A DNA stretch of 64,000 bases, from positions 310,001 to 374,000 of the forward strand of contig CALEDQ010000005.1 of NCBI GenBank assembly GCA_937949615.1, in the 5' to 3' direction. This stretch comes from an uncultured bacterium (GTDB lineage Bacteria > Muiribacteriota > Ozemobacteria > Ozemobacterales > Ozemobacteraceae). The notes under the pieces are model-generated. The model saw nothing but the letters and a program-made list of their open reading frames with translations, made no database searches and had not been told where the DNA came from. Made by a program: the position numbers and the translations under genes. Of this stretch, positions 33,932-43,151 are shown in pieces; the first letter of the stretch is position 1; each line of letters starts with the position of its first letter.

Positions 33932-35653
33932 ATGACGGACCTTCGTCGTTTGGGAATGGCGTTTGCCGTAGCCTGCAGCCTTAGCTGTGTCGCTTTTCCG
34001 GTATATGCCTCGCGTAAAGCAACTGACATGATGTCTGAGGCTCTAAAGCAGAGAGCCGCCGGCAATCTTGGCGAAGCCATAAGCAGTCTCGAATACGCAG
34101 CTGAACAGGCCGGTAGGGGCGTGCAGCAGAATCTTGCCCGGTTCATGCTCGGTGACTGTCAGCTGGAAGCAGGTCGCTATGCTGATGCCGCCAGAACTTT
34201 TACAGCTCTGAGCGAGTCGGTGAAATCGACCGAAGAAAAGGCCGAAGCTCTTTTCCGTCTGTTGCAGGCAAACTCGGGTCTTGGCAATCAGGGCCGCGTA
34301 AACAGTATTTTTGCCCAGCTTAAGCGTGAACATGCCCGCAGCCCATACTGCGAACTGGCGAAGTCTTTTATGAAAACCCAGGGTTTCAAAGAAGAGGTCG
34401 CTTCTTCAGAATCTGAAAAAAAAGAGGCTTCTCAGCCGGTGATTGTTGCAAAAACCGAACCAGAAGCCCCATCAGCGCCAGCGGCTGCACAATCAGAACC
34501 GGCTGTAAAGCCGACGAAACCGGCAAAAGCCGAGCCTGTTGCTGAACCCGACAGTGATATTCTTCCGGATGAACGGCCGCAGTCGGACCAAGAAATCGCG
34601 GAAATGGAAGAGGCTCCACCGCCCCCCGAAGAAAAACCGGTGGCTCGACCTGAGCCGGCAAAAACCACTAAAACGACTAAATCCGGAACTGCTGTCGTTG
34701 CAGCATCAGAAAAGCCTTTAACAGCTGTGGTTCCCGCGCCTTCTGCCGCCGGCAAAGGCATGAAGAAAGCGGATCCTCAGACCGCAACTCTGCTGCGTTC
34801 AATTCTGCAGGTTGAAACTGCTGCCGGCAGTGCCAAAGACGAACTGGTCAGCCGCATTCTCGGTCTCCAGGATTCGCTTAAAGATGGCCCAGAAAAGGCC
34901 GGCATGGACAAGGTTCTGATGGACCTCGCCGAAGCCACCACCGGCTTTGGTGAACTGCTCGAAGCCTGCAAAACCTACGATAAAATTCTTACCCATCACC
35001 CGGCATCACCGTTGGTTGAAAAGGCATATTATCAGGCAATACGCCTGCGCGCGGTTCTCGGCGTGCATGAAGCGGTAATTGGCTGGTCAAAGGCTTTTCT
35101 TGCCGCTTTTCCCGCTTCTGAATACCGCAGTCAGGTGCGTGCTCTCGTTGAATATTCACAGGCCGGCGGGCAGCTCGATCTTTCGGCCGGCGGTTCACCG
35201 GCACCGGCCGCAGCAAAAGGTGGCTCTGGTGCAAAGACCACGGCCGGGGCAGATACTTCGGCAGCAAACGCGGCTCTCGCAGCTGATTCCCAGTATGCTG
35301 CCGCTTCACGCAAGATGAAAGACGGCAAATACACTCTGGCGCTCGTCGACTTCAACCGCCTGGCGAAGAAATACCCCGATGCGCCTCAGATATGGTGGGA
35401 CAGCGCGCTCGTTAACGTTCAGCTTGAAGATTTTAAAAAGGCTGCGGTCGCAATCAACCGCATGCTTGAACTCGATCCTGGCAATCAGGATGCCAATTCT
35501 TTATCAGGATATATTCACTACCGGCTCGAAAACTTTGAAGAAGCCGCCAGTGCTTATGATCAGGCCGGTGAGCCCGAAGGCCGCGGGGTAAATTTTTTTG
35601 ATGCCAAAAACGCTTCAGAACGCATGAAAAAGACGGCCGAAAAGAAAAAGTAA
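33932..35653 (+). CDS. exported TPR protein with proline/alanine-rich linker
   Basis: 573 residues from ATG 33932, just after the previous stop and preceded by GAGGAAAG; an ATG at 33917 overlapping the upstream gene is less likely. A signal peptide (about 1-26, ending VYA) precedes TPR units (about 30-145), a low-complexity Pro/Ala/Glu/Lys linker (about 150-275), more TPR-like helices (280-420), a second Gly/Ala linker and two C-terminal TPRs (about 470-550, with KYTLALVDFNRLAKKYP). It probably acts as a periplasmic scaffold. It is the second gene of a four-gene operon. Confidence 0.8.
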   Translation: MTDLRRLGMAFAVACSLSCVAFPVYASRKATDMMSEALKQRAAGNLGEAISSLEYAAEQAGRGVQQNLARFMLGDCQLEAGRYADAARTFTALSESVKSTEEKAEALFRLLQANSGLGNQGRVNSIFAQLKREHARSPYCELAKSFMKTQGFKEEVASSESEKKEASQPVIVAKTEPEAPSAPAAAQSEPAVKPTKPAKAEPVAEPDSDILPDERPQSDQEIAEMEEAPPPPEEKPVARPEPAKTTKTTKSGTAVVAASEKPLTAVVPAPSAAGKGMKKADPQTATLLRSILQVETAAGSAKDELVSRILGLQDSLKDGPEKAGMDKVLMDLAEATTGFGELLEACKTYDKILTHHPASPLVEKAYYQAIRLRAVLGVHEAVIGWSKAFLAAFPASEYRSQVRALVEYSQAGGQLDLSAGGSPAPAAAKGGSGAKTTAGADTSAANAALAADSQYAAASRKMKDGKYTLALVDFNRLAKKYPDAPQIWWDSALVNVQLEDFKKAAVAINRMLELDPGNQDANSLSGYIHYRLENFEEAASAYDQAGEPEGRGVNFFDAKNASERMKKTAEKKK

Positions 35654-35674
35654 GTTACGAAGGAGAAGTTACAG

Positions 35675-36754
35675 ATGAACAGCGAAAACATTCAGGTGAT
35701 TCAGTCTTTTATCAAAGACGGTGATGCCAAAAAGGCCGTGTCGGAATGGGGCGCGGCAAAAATTTGCTATCTGAAGGCTTCTGAAGAATACCAGAGCATC
35801 CGCGAGATCGACCCGAAGGCACCGGTAACCAAAGAAGAGGAAGACATCAAACGCGTCGTCGCCGGCCGTATTGCTGAAGTCGACGAACATCTGGCCGGCG
35901 TGCACCGCGAAAAAGGTGAAACGGCTCTGCGCAACAAAGCCTGGCAGGTCGCCATCGACGAACTCGAAGAAGCTACCTCGCTCGCCCGTGACGAAAATGT
36001 CAAATTTCTCGAAGAAGTTAAGGCTCTGCTCGACAAAGCCCGCGAAAAACAGCGCGACCACCTGCTGCATATTGAAATGACTCCGTTTGTCGAACGCGGC
36101 GATGATTTCACCCGTTCCGGTAACTTTGGCGAAGCCATTCTTGAATACCAGGCGGCTCTGAAACTGGTCAGCGGTCTGCCCGAAAGCCACCGCTTCATCA
36201 GCTATATCAAAGAAGCGCTCACTGATTGTCGCCGTTGTATCATCAGGCCCTATCTTGCCAAGATCAATAAAGCCTGCCACGCCGGTAAGTATGCTCATGC
36301 TGCAACCATGCTCAAACGCGCGCAGCTGCTGCTCGATACCCGTGATAATGTTTATCACGCCTTTCTTGAACAGCTCAAGGAAAAGATCCACCAGAACCTC
36401 AAAGAAGACGAATTCGTCGAAACCGAAGAATTTGAAGCCCCGGAAGTCTGGGAACAGGCTGTTAAAGATTACGAGGAAGCCCTCGATCTCTATTCTTCAT
36501 TTTCGGTCACCGATCCCTTCGCACCGGCTTATACCGGGGTAAATGTCTTTGAAGACCGCTTCGTAGAATCACGCCGCAAACTTGGCAAACTCTACAAGTC
36601 CCGCGCTGATCGCCTCAGAGATCAGGCAAAGGTTGAAAAGGCCATTCGCAACTACAAGGAAGCTCTCAAGCTTCTGCCACGTTCAGATAAGATGTTTCAC
36701 GAAGCTTTTCGTGAAATGAAAAAACTGCGGGCCCAGGTGGCTGTTCCGGCCTAA
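35675..36754 (+). CDS. helical TPR-like scaffold protein
   Basis: 359 residues without a signal peptide, so it is cytoplasmic. It is almost wholly helical and charged, with TPR-like pairs (AAKICYLKASEEYQSI, FGEAILEYQAALKLV, YAHAATMLKRAQLLL, AIRNYKEALKLLP). AAGGAG precedes the ATG. It directly abuts the CHASE2-GGDEF gene: its stop ends at 36754 and the next ATG starts at 36755. It may link the periplasmic TPR/sensor proteins to the cyclase, but no partner can be shown from sequence. Confidence 0.75.
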   Translation: MNSENIQVIQSFIKDGDAKKAVSEWGAAKICYLKASEEYQSIREIDPKAPVTKEEEDIKRVVAGRIAEVDEHLAGVHREKGETALRNKAWQVAIDELEEATSLARDENVKFLEEVKALLDKAREKQRDHLLHIEMTPFVERGDDFTRSGNFGEAILEYQAALKLVSGLPESHRFISYIKEALTDCRRCIIRPYLAKINKACHAGKYAHAATMLKRAQLLLDTRDNVYHAFLEQLKEKIHQNLKEDEFVETEEFEAPEVWEQAVKDYEEALDLYSSFSVTDPFAPAYTGVNVFEDRFVESRRKLGKLYKSRADRLRDQAKVEKAIRNYKEALKLLPRSDKMFHEAFREMKKLRAQVAVPA

Positions 36755-39085
36755 ATGAGTCCAAAAACGCAGACAGAAGATTTTCTCAATTCCAGCGAGA
36801 TTATCAGGCTGACCTCTGAAAAGCCGGCCGGCCTGATTCCTCTATGGGAATTCGTTCTTGCGCTGATTGTCGCTCTGGCAACAACGCTGCTGTTTTATTT
36901 CGGCTATTTCAACCGCATCGAGAACGCCACCCTTGATTTTCGTTTCGAGCAGCGCGGCGAAATGGCGAAAAATCACGACATCGTTCTGGTAAGCATTACC
37001 GAAGAATGTATCGGCGAAATTGGCACCTGGCCATGGCCACGTGCCACGCATGGCCGGTTGCTCAATACGCTTAAAAAAGAAGGAGCCAAGGTCGTTGCCT
37101 TCGATATTCTTTTCAATGACCCGTCACTTGCCGGCCCCGAAGATGACAAAGAATTTGCGCAGCAGATTCTCAGATTCGGGCGCGTCGTTCTGCCGCGCAT
37201 TGCTTCGAAAACAACCTTTCTTGACCCCGAAACTTTCGAATTCGTCGAAAAAGCCGGCTGGGCAAGACCGGTTCCGATTCTACTCGAAGCCAGGCCACAC
37301 GAAGGCTTCATCGATATCGATCATAAGGTTCTCAACCCTGACGGTGTCATCCGCAAGCTGCGTCTGCAGAAAAAAAATGGCGAAATTACCAGTAATATTT
37401 TTGGTATAGCGGCCGCCGAAGCCTATCTTGGTGTAAAACCGGTTGTCGAAAGCTTTGGCATGCGCGTCGGTGACCGGCTGCTGCCGTTTTTTGACTGCTA
37501 TGAGCCAGAATCTGGCCAGCGTGAAAAATCCTATCTGGTTAACTACGCCGGCGGTAATCGGCATTTTGACGAAATCAGTTATGCCGAAGTGCTGAACGGC
37601 AAATACCCGCATGGCTTTTTTGCCAACCGGCTGGTACTGGTTGGTACGCGAGCCGCCGGTATCTCTGAAGACCTTAAATTCTGCCCCTATGGGGCCCTGT
37701 CGGGCGTCGAAATTCACGCCAATCTGCTGCACAATATTCTCAACCGGCGCTTTCTGCACCGCAGTACCGTCGAGACGACGATCGTTCTTCTTTTTGTCTT
37801 CGCTTTCGGAGCAGCCTACCTGCTCTGGAAAACTCCGGGCTTTTCGGCCAATGTCATCTGCCTGGGCTCGGCCGTGGCCTGGCTGATTGCCGGCATACTG
37901 CTGTTCAACTATGATTTTATTCTCGAAGTGACCCCGATTCTGGTCATGGTGCCGTTTCAATGGGCGGTTACCAGGCTGATTCAGCAGTTCGAATCACTGA
38001 AAGAAAAAAACTACGATCTGGCCCGCAAAGTCAGAGAGCTGGCGATCATCAATGAAGTCAGCAAAGCCGTCAGTTTTATGGGCGATCTCGGAAAAACCCT
38101 CGATGCGATTCTGAGTCGCGGCGTTCAGGTTCTCAATGCCGAGCGCGGTTCACTGTTTCTGCTTGACGACAAATACGAAGAGCTTGTCGAAAAATCAGTG
38201 GTTTTTGGCGTCGAAGGCGAGGCCCGCATCGATGAAAACCTTAAACAGCAGTTCAAGAGCGGTATCGGCATTGCCGGCGAGGTTTTCAATTCCGGTAAAC
38301 CGCGCCTGATTCAGAATGTTCGCAAAGACAAAAGCTTCGCGTTTCGCGATGCCGAGCGCGACAGCATCAGAACCCTTATCTGCGTGCCGTTGATGATCAA
38401 AGATACCGCCATCGGGGTCATGAATGTCGTTAACCGCCGCGAAGGCCGTTTTAACGATGAAGATCTGCAGACGGCCCTGACTATGGCCAACCAGGCGGCT
38501 GTGGTCATCGAAAAATCACGCCTTTACAATCTGGCCACTATTGATGGCCTGACTGGTCTCGTCGTCAGAAGACACTTTCAGGCGAAGATTGAAGAGGAAT
38601 ACCGCCGTGCCCGCCGCTACAGCAAACCTTTGTCATATCTGATGACCGACATCGACCATTTCAAGAAATTCAACGACACTTACGGCCATCAGACCGGTGA
38701 CATGGTACTGCGCGAAGTTGCCAAAATCGTGCGCGACACGGTTCGTGATACCGACATTGCTGCCCGCTACGGCGGCGAAGAATTTGCCGTGATCCTGCCA
38801 GAAACTGAACCCGAAGGGGCCATGCTGCTTGCCGAAAGGCTGCGCCAGCGGGTAGAAACGGCGATTTTTGCCGGTCCGACCGGTGATCTGAAGGTAACCA
38901 TAAGTGTCGGGGTCTGCTCGATGCCGATCAATCAGCCAGAGAGTGCGACCGAGATGATAAAAATGGCTGACGAAGCACTCTATGTCTGCAAGCGCAACGG
39001 TCGCAACCGGGTCGAAAGGGCTGAAAATCCGCCGACTGAGCCAGCATTGCCACCTGATCAGGTAACGGGGCCGACTCCTGCCTGA
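36755..39085 (+). CDS. CHASE2-GAF-GGDEF diguanylate cyclase
   Basis: 776 residues. A first membrane helix (33-52) is followed by a CHASE2 extracellular sensor (about 55-325; DIVLVSITEECIGEIG, VVAFDILFNDPS), three helices (about 340-415), a GAF domain (about 430-585) and a GGDEF domain (about 595-755). The active site is GGEEF at 673-677, a functional variant. Its inhibitory site RDTD (664-667) stands five residues upstream, so the enzyme should make cyclic di-GMP under product feedback. It is the last gene of the sensor/TPR operon. The HD-GYP phosphodiesterase at 43152 could oppose it. Confidence 0.95.
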   Translation: MSPKTQTEDFLNSSEIIRLTSEKPAGLIPLWEFVLALIVALATTLLFYFGYFNRIENATLDFRFEQRGEMAKNHDIVLVSITEECIGEIGTWPWPRATHGRLLNTLKKEGAKVVAFDILFNDPSLAGPEDDKEFAQQILRFGRVVLPRIASKTTFLDPETFEFVEKAGWARPVPILLEARPHEGFIDIDHKVLNPDGVIRKLRLQKKNGEITSNIFGIAAAEAYLGVKPVVESFGMRVGDRLLPFFDCYEPESGQREKSYLVNYAGGNRHFDEISYAEVLNGKYPHGFFANRLVLVGTRAAGISEDLKFCPYGALSGVEIHANLLHNILNRRFLHRSTVETTIVLLFVFAFGAAYLLWKTPGFSANVICLGSAVAWLIAGILLFNYDFILEVTPILVMVPFQWAVTRLIQQFESLKEKNYDLARKVRELAIINEVSKAVSFMGDLGKTLDAILSRGVQVLNAERGSLFLLDDKYEELVEKSVVFGVEGEARIDENLKQQFKSGIGIAGEVFNSGKPRLIQNVRKDKSFAFRDAERDSIRTLICVPLMIKDTAIGVMNVVNRREGRFNDEDLQTALTMANQAAVVIEKSRLYNLATIDGLTGLVVRRHFQAKIEEEYRRARRYSKPLSYLMTDIDHFKKFNDTYGHQTGDMVLREVAKIVRDTVRDTDIAARYGGEEFAVILPETEPEGAMLLAERLRQRVETAIFAGPTGDLKVTISVGVCSMPINQPESATEMIKMADEALYVCKRNGRNRVERAENPPTEPALPPDQVTGPTPA

Positions 39086-39086
39086 T

Positions 39087-40529
39087 TCAGGCTTTTTCGA
39101 GGTCTTCGCGCTGCAGATTCAGATTTTTAAGGGTTCGGTAAAAAGTGGCCTTGTGAATACCAAGAAATTCTGAAGCTTTTGTGATGTTTCCACCCGCAAG
39201 ACGATAGGCCTGGCGAAGTTCTTCGGCAGAAAATTTTCTTTCGCCGTTGACCGGCTGAGCGACTTTACTATTGCCGTTGCCGATTGCAACCGCGCTGTCT
39301 TCAGGCATGCCGAGTGCAATCGGCTGCCGGTCAGGAGTGATGGCGACTTCGGTATAACCTGAACCGCCGGCATAACGTGCGGCGTTCATGCGCTCTTCAT
39401 ACCATTCCTTGAGAGCCCGCAGCCCGATGACATCGGTCTGGTTTTCGGCGAAGAGCCTTTCCATCAGATTACGCAGCTCTCTGACGTTACCCGGCCACTG
39501 ATACTGTTTCAGCAGCTGTACCGCCTCACGTGTCAGGCAGACGACATTGCGGCCGTATTTCTGGTTGAACTGTCTGATAAAATACTGAATCAGCAGCTCA
39601 AGATCTTCACTTCTCTGTCTGAGCGGCGGAATTCGTATCTGCAGTGCGTTGATGCGATAAAAGAGATCAGACCTGAAAACATTTTCGAGACTGGCCTTTT
39701 CGAGATTGCGATTGGTGGCGGCAATTATTCTGACATCGACCTTGATCGGGTTTTCAGAACCGACCCGCTCGATCTGCGAAGTTTCAAGAACACGCAGCAG
39801 TTTGGCCTGTGACAGCTGCGGCAGATCGCCAATTTCGTCGAGAAACAGCGTGCCGCCATTGGCGCGTTCAAAACGCCCGCGATGCGACTTGATCGCGCCG
39901 GTAAATGAGCCTTTTTCGTGCCCGAACAACTCACTTTCGAAAAGAGTGTCGGTGATTGCCGAACAGTTCATGGTGACAAACGGGCCCCTGGCGCGCCGGC
40001 TCATCTGGTGAACGGCGGCGGCAATGCCTTCTTTGCCGGCCCCGGTTTCGCCGGTAACCAGCACGGCGGCGTCAGACATCGCATACATTCTTACTTTGTT
40101 GAAAACCTGCTGCATGGCATCTGAGACCCCGATCAGGCCGCAGAAACTGGCTTCTTCGATCATTGCCGGCGGCGTTGCCGAAACTTCCTGCAACAGAATG
40201 CTCGTCAGTTCTTCGTTGCCCGGCCCCGGTCTGACCACTGAATCAAGCAGCAGCTGGTGTGTCTGGCCATGTGTGTCTTTCAGAGCCACGCGAAAGCCGC
40301 TCATGGCAGTAGCTTCGTGAGTCTGCTCGACGAGTTCGACTATGCCGGGCAAAAACGGTTCAAGAACCTTTTCTAATGATTTGCCCTGCAGTTCGGCAGA
40401 AGTGTGACCAAGGTAACCGGCCAGCCATTCAGGAATTTCGTGAATGACGAATCTGCCATCGACCATTTTTACGGTCAGATTGCGACTGGGCGGCAGAAGC
40501 AGCAATGGGTGTCTTTCTGTGTTCATCAT
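39087..40529 (-). CDS. sigma-54-dependent transcriptional activator (PAS-AAA-Fis)
   Basis: 480 residues from ATG 40529; a second ATG follows directly, an upstream ATG at 40640 is open but less likely, and no Shine-Dalgarno is evident. A PAS-like sensor (about 20-115) is followed by an AAA+ domain with Walker A GETGAGKE, the sigma-54 contact loop GSFTGA (Ser replaces Ala of GAFTGA, a known tolerated variant), TLFLDEIGD, and a C-terminal Fis-type helix-turn-helix (GGNITKASEFLGIHKATFYRTL). There is no receiver domain, so input is probably through PAS. It faces the cyclase gene tail to tail with one base between stops. I found no convincing -24/-12 promoter in the window. Confidence 0.93.
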   Translation of the reverse strand: MMNTERHPLLLLPPSRNLTVKMVDGRFVIHEIPEWLAGYLGHTSAELQGKSLEKVLEPFLPGIVELVEQTHEATAMSGFRVALKDTHGQTHQLLLDSVVRPGPGNEELTSILLQEVSATPPAMIEEASFCGLIGVSDAMQQVFNKVRMYAMSDAAVLVTGETGAGKEGIAAAVHQMSRRARGPFVTMNCSAITDTLFESELFGHEKGSFTGAIKSHRGRFERANGGTLFLDEIGDLPQLSQAKLLRVLETSQIERVGSENPIKVDVRIIAATNRNLEKASLENVFRSDLFYRINALQIRIPPLRQRSEDLELLIQYFIRQFNQKYGRNVVCLTREAVQLLKQYQWPGNVRELRNLMERLFAENQTDVIGLRALKEWYEERMNAARYAGGSGYTEVAITPDRQPIALGMPEDSAVAIGNGNSKVAQPVNGERKFSAEELRQAYRLAGGNITKASEFLGIHKATFYRTLKNLNLQREDLEKA

Positions 40530-40727
40530 ATTTTGAAGCATATTACAATTTTGCCCGCTATTTTTCAACCCGCTGCCCGCCGCCACGATTAAAATTGGCG
40601 ACCTGCAACAAAGCACATGTTTTTGCAGCGAATATGGCAAATTGTAAAAATATCGTCAGGTATTTTCAGGCATCTGCCGATTAGTGACGCGTATTGCCAT
40701 ATCTGAAAAGTTCTGTCGGAAAACATA

Positions 40728-42236
40728 ATGATCAGACCTGAAGCTGTGCAAAGATTACTGCTGGTGACGGCCCTGCTGCTGCAGATGGCCGTCGTTCCCC
40801 TGTTTGCCGATGCGATAAAGTTCGAATTCGACTATGATTCGCGATCATTTATCGACAGTATGCGCCGTGACTGGACCGCTTACGTCTACAATACCGCCAC
40901 CACCACTCCGACTTTCGAAAAGCAGCAGTATGATAAGAATTTTATGGGCGGCTACAGCGATCTTTATATGGCGCTCAAGTCGGACTTGAACGAAACACAT
41001 TATCTCGATATCAAAGAAAATCTGTATTACCGAAGCTATAATGATTCAGAGCCGCTCAGTCGCGACGTCGCTTCGTTCAGATACCGCGAACTCGATCATC
41101 TTCTGAATGTTACCTGGGGCATCGCCGCCGGCGATCATGATTACGCTCAGTTCGACTATTTCAACAACATTCTCGAGGTCAAAGATCTCGAAAGTCTTAA
41201 TTACAAGTCGCACCGTGGCCGGGCCCAGCTGACACACGAGTTCAACATGCGCACCGATTTCAGTCTCTATGGCTCTTTTGAAGAACGCGAATATGATTTC
41301 GACATCGACAGCAACTTCAGAGAAGGTCGCGCCGGTTTCGAAATCGCCTCGCGCCTGCCTGGTCACGACCGCTATGTACAGGTGGCGGCATCAACAAGAG
41401 GCGACAGAGACTATTTTGAGAATTTCCCGGGAGCGATGTCGGCTAAAAATGCGGTCGATTATTACACCACCTATGCAAAGAACCCGCGCGACGACGATCC
41501 TCAGGCCCGATACCTGCGTGAGCGCCGGCGTGGTGAGCTCTATCTGCGTGCCTTTGGCGAACTGATCAACCGTGAATACGTCAAGCTCGACAACAAGATG
41601 GGGGAAGTGGCGGCCGGCTTCGAGACCGCTTATGACGCGGCGGGCGACCTGACTCTGCGGCTGCGCGACACTTACCGCAAAACCGATTTTGACCGTGAAT
41701 TGCCTCTGTATTTTCAGCATGACGGTCACAGCAACTATCTGGCGCTGGCGGTCGACTATTATTACAGCGCCAATATGGCCCAGACGATCACTTTGAGTGA
41801 CGAGCTCAATAAATTCGTCACGGCGGCCAGCGAAAACTTCAGAATCAATGCCCTGACCTACGAAGGCTTTTTTACTTACGGAAAATCGCGGGCCAGCCTG
41901 GTGCTTGGCGCACTGCGGCGGCGCTATGATGAAAAAAGGGTTTTGTATCCCGATGAAGATGAGCTTAGAGCCATTCTTGGCTATGATTACCTGATTACTG
42001 AAACCCTCAGGTTTCGTATGAAATCTGAGTTCGTCGACCGCGACTATCTTGAATTTGAAAACTATCTGTATTCGACTCACAGCCGCAACGGCTGGCGGGT
42101 GGGTGTGGAAAAATCCTTCAGCTCTTCAAATTCTCTTGAGCTTGCGTATCAGGAAAACAACGAAAAGAACGATCTGCATACACAGAATAATCTCGAAGAA
42201 AAATCGATCGGGCTCAGCTGGATTTCGCATTTCTGA
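40728..42236 (+). CDS. outer-membrane beta-barrel candidate
   Basis: 502 residues with a signal peptide ending near residue 28 (LFADA). The mature part alternates aromatic and polar residues in many strand-like segments (HYLDIKENLYYRSYN, NLEEKSIGLSWISHF) and ends in Phe, the classic C-terminal barrel signal. It contains many YxF and RDY motifs and no cysteine. Family unknown. It is transcribed away from the sigma-54 activator gene; the 198 bases between contain AT-rich DNA but no promoter I can place with confidence. Confidence 0.7.
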   Translation: MIRPEAVQRLLLVTALLLQMAVVPLFADAIKFEFDYDSRSFIDSMRRDWTAYVYNTATTTPTFEKQQYDKNFMGGYSDLYMALKSDLNETHYLDIKENLYYRSYNDSEPLSRDVASFRYRELDHLLNVTWGIAAGDHDYAQFDYFNNILEVKDLESLNYKSHRGRAQLTHEFNMRTDFSLYGSFEEREYDFDIDSNFREGRAGFEIASRLPGHDRYVQVAASTRGDRDYFENFPGAMSAKNAVDYYTTYAKNPRDDDPQARYLRERRRGELYLRAFGELINREYVKLDNKMGEVAAGFETAYDAAGDLTLRLRDTYRKTDFDRELPLYFQHDGHSNYLALAVDYYYSANMAQTITLSDELNKFVTAASENFRINALTYEGFFTYGKSRASLVLGALRRRYDEKRVLYPDEDELRAILGYDYLITETLRFRMKSEFVDRDYLEFENYLYSTHSRNGWRVGVEKSFSSSNSLELAYQENNEKNDLHTQNNLEEKSIGLSWISHF

Positions 42237-42273
42237 TAAGGAATAGCGGTATTTTATAAATTCAGCGTTTTTG

Positions 42274-42302
42274 TTGTGGACATCATGGGTATGTGATACA
42301 AT
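42274..42302 (+). promoter_or_regulatory. extended -10 promoter placed at the ymdB-like start
   Basis: TTGTGG (42274-42279), a 17-base spacer ending TGA, TACAAT (42297-42302). The start would fall near 42309, three bases before ATG 42312. No Shine-Dalgarno is present, so a leaderless or nearly leaderless transcript is implied. Confidence 0.55.
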
Positions 42303-42311
42303 TAATTGCCT

Positions 42312-43097
42312 ATGCTAGCTATTGCCTTTACCGGAGTAATTCAGCACGAAGTCGAGCAGGCTCAGCTTCGCAGATTGACAGCGTCGGTACGGGCAGAGGC
42401 AGGTACAGGCTGCATTGTTGTCTGCAATGCAGATGGTCTGTTTGCTTCGGCTGCAAGACTTGAAGCACAGATTGAAGTGCTCTTTGACAGTGGAATCGAT
42501 GTGGTTTTCCTTGGTGAACAGGCTATTGCCAGAAACGCCGGTCGCTCTGCGCTTATGCAGTCCGATCGTCCTCTGATCAGACCTGTAAACCTGGCTGAAA
42601 CCTGCCCCGGGCGTGGTTCGCTGCTTTTTGGCAGCGGCGAAAAATCATTCTGGATGCTGAGTGTGGTCGATGGTACCGGAAAAATTCCGGTTGAGCCGCC
42701 GCACGTTATTCTTGATAAATTTTTCAGAAACAAAACCGACGACTTGCCCGTAATCATTAATGTAAATGGCACAGACTTCGATTATCGTCAGGCGCTCGCA
42801 TGGCGATATGGGTCTGGCAGAGCGAATGTTCTTGTCTTTGGCTGTGGTACCGGTTCTCAGACTGTTATTGCTTCCAGAGAATCTGAAGGTTGTTTTCTGC
42901 AGCATGATATCGGTTCGGTAGTGACCGATCGTTCGATCGGTGGGCTGACGCCGGCGTGCTGGTGGCAGAGACAGATAGAAAGACTGCCGGTGGCACCCGC
43001 CTCTGAATGGGGGTTGCTGCGCTGTGATTATACGGTGGTCTGGCTCGATGGCAACGGAAAACCGCAGAAGCATCTGCAGAAAACTGTCATGTTGTAA
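42312..43097 (+). CDS. YmdB-family metallophosphoesterase homologue lacking metal ligands
   Basis: 261 residues from ATG 42312 (a TTG at 42306 is also open). The scaffold follows the YmdB/TIGR00282 phosphodiesterase family: SGIDVVFLGEQ, IRPVNLAETCPGRG, and YGSGRANVLVFGCGTGSQT. Every metal-binding motif is altered: GD near residue 8 is GV, NGEN is CNAD (38-41), GNH is GEQ (68-70), the HAEAT His is Asn152, and GTHTH is GCGTG (177-181). It is therefore predicted to be catalytically dead, a binding or regulatory paralogue. It precedes an HD-GYP gene. In other bacteria ymdB follows the RNase Y gene, itself an HD-domain protein. Confidence 0.78.
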   Translation: MLAIAFTGVIQHEVEQAQLRRLTASVRAEAGTGCIVVCNADGLFASAARLEAQIEVLFDSGIDVVFLGEQAIARNAGRSALMQSDRPLIRPVNLAETCPGRGSLLFGSGEKSFWMLSVVDGTGKIPVEPPHVILDKFFRNKTDDLPVIINVNGTDFDYRQALAWRYGSGRANVLVFGCGTGSQTVIASRESEGCFLQHDIGSVVTDRSIGGLTPACWWQRQIERLPVAPASEWGLLRCDYTVVWLDGNGKPQKHLQKTVML

Positions 43098-43151
43098 CTG
43101 CAGCGATTCGACTGAATGTCTGATACGTCAATTTAAGGAGACCACAGCAAG

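Noticed and set aside
35669..36391. Minus-strand open frame of 240 residues opposite the TPR-like gene
   Set aside because: It is a codon-phase mirror of a highly helical charged protein; the plus frame has the ribosome site and operon context.
40560..40727. Possible sigma-54 (-24/-12) promoter between the activator and the barrel gene
   Set aside because: TGGC-like and TGC-like words occur but not at the required GG-to-GC spacing.
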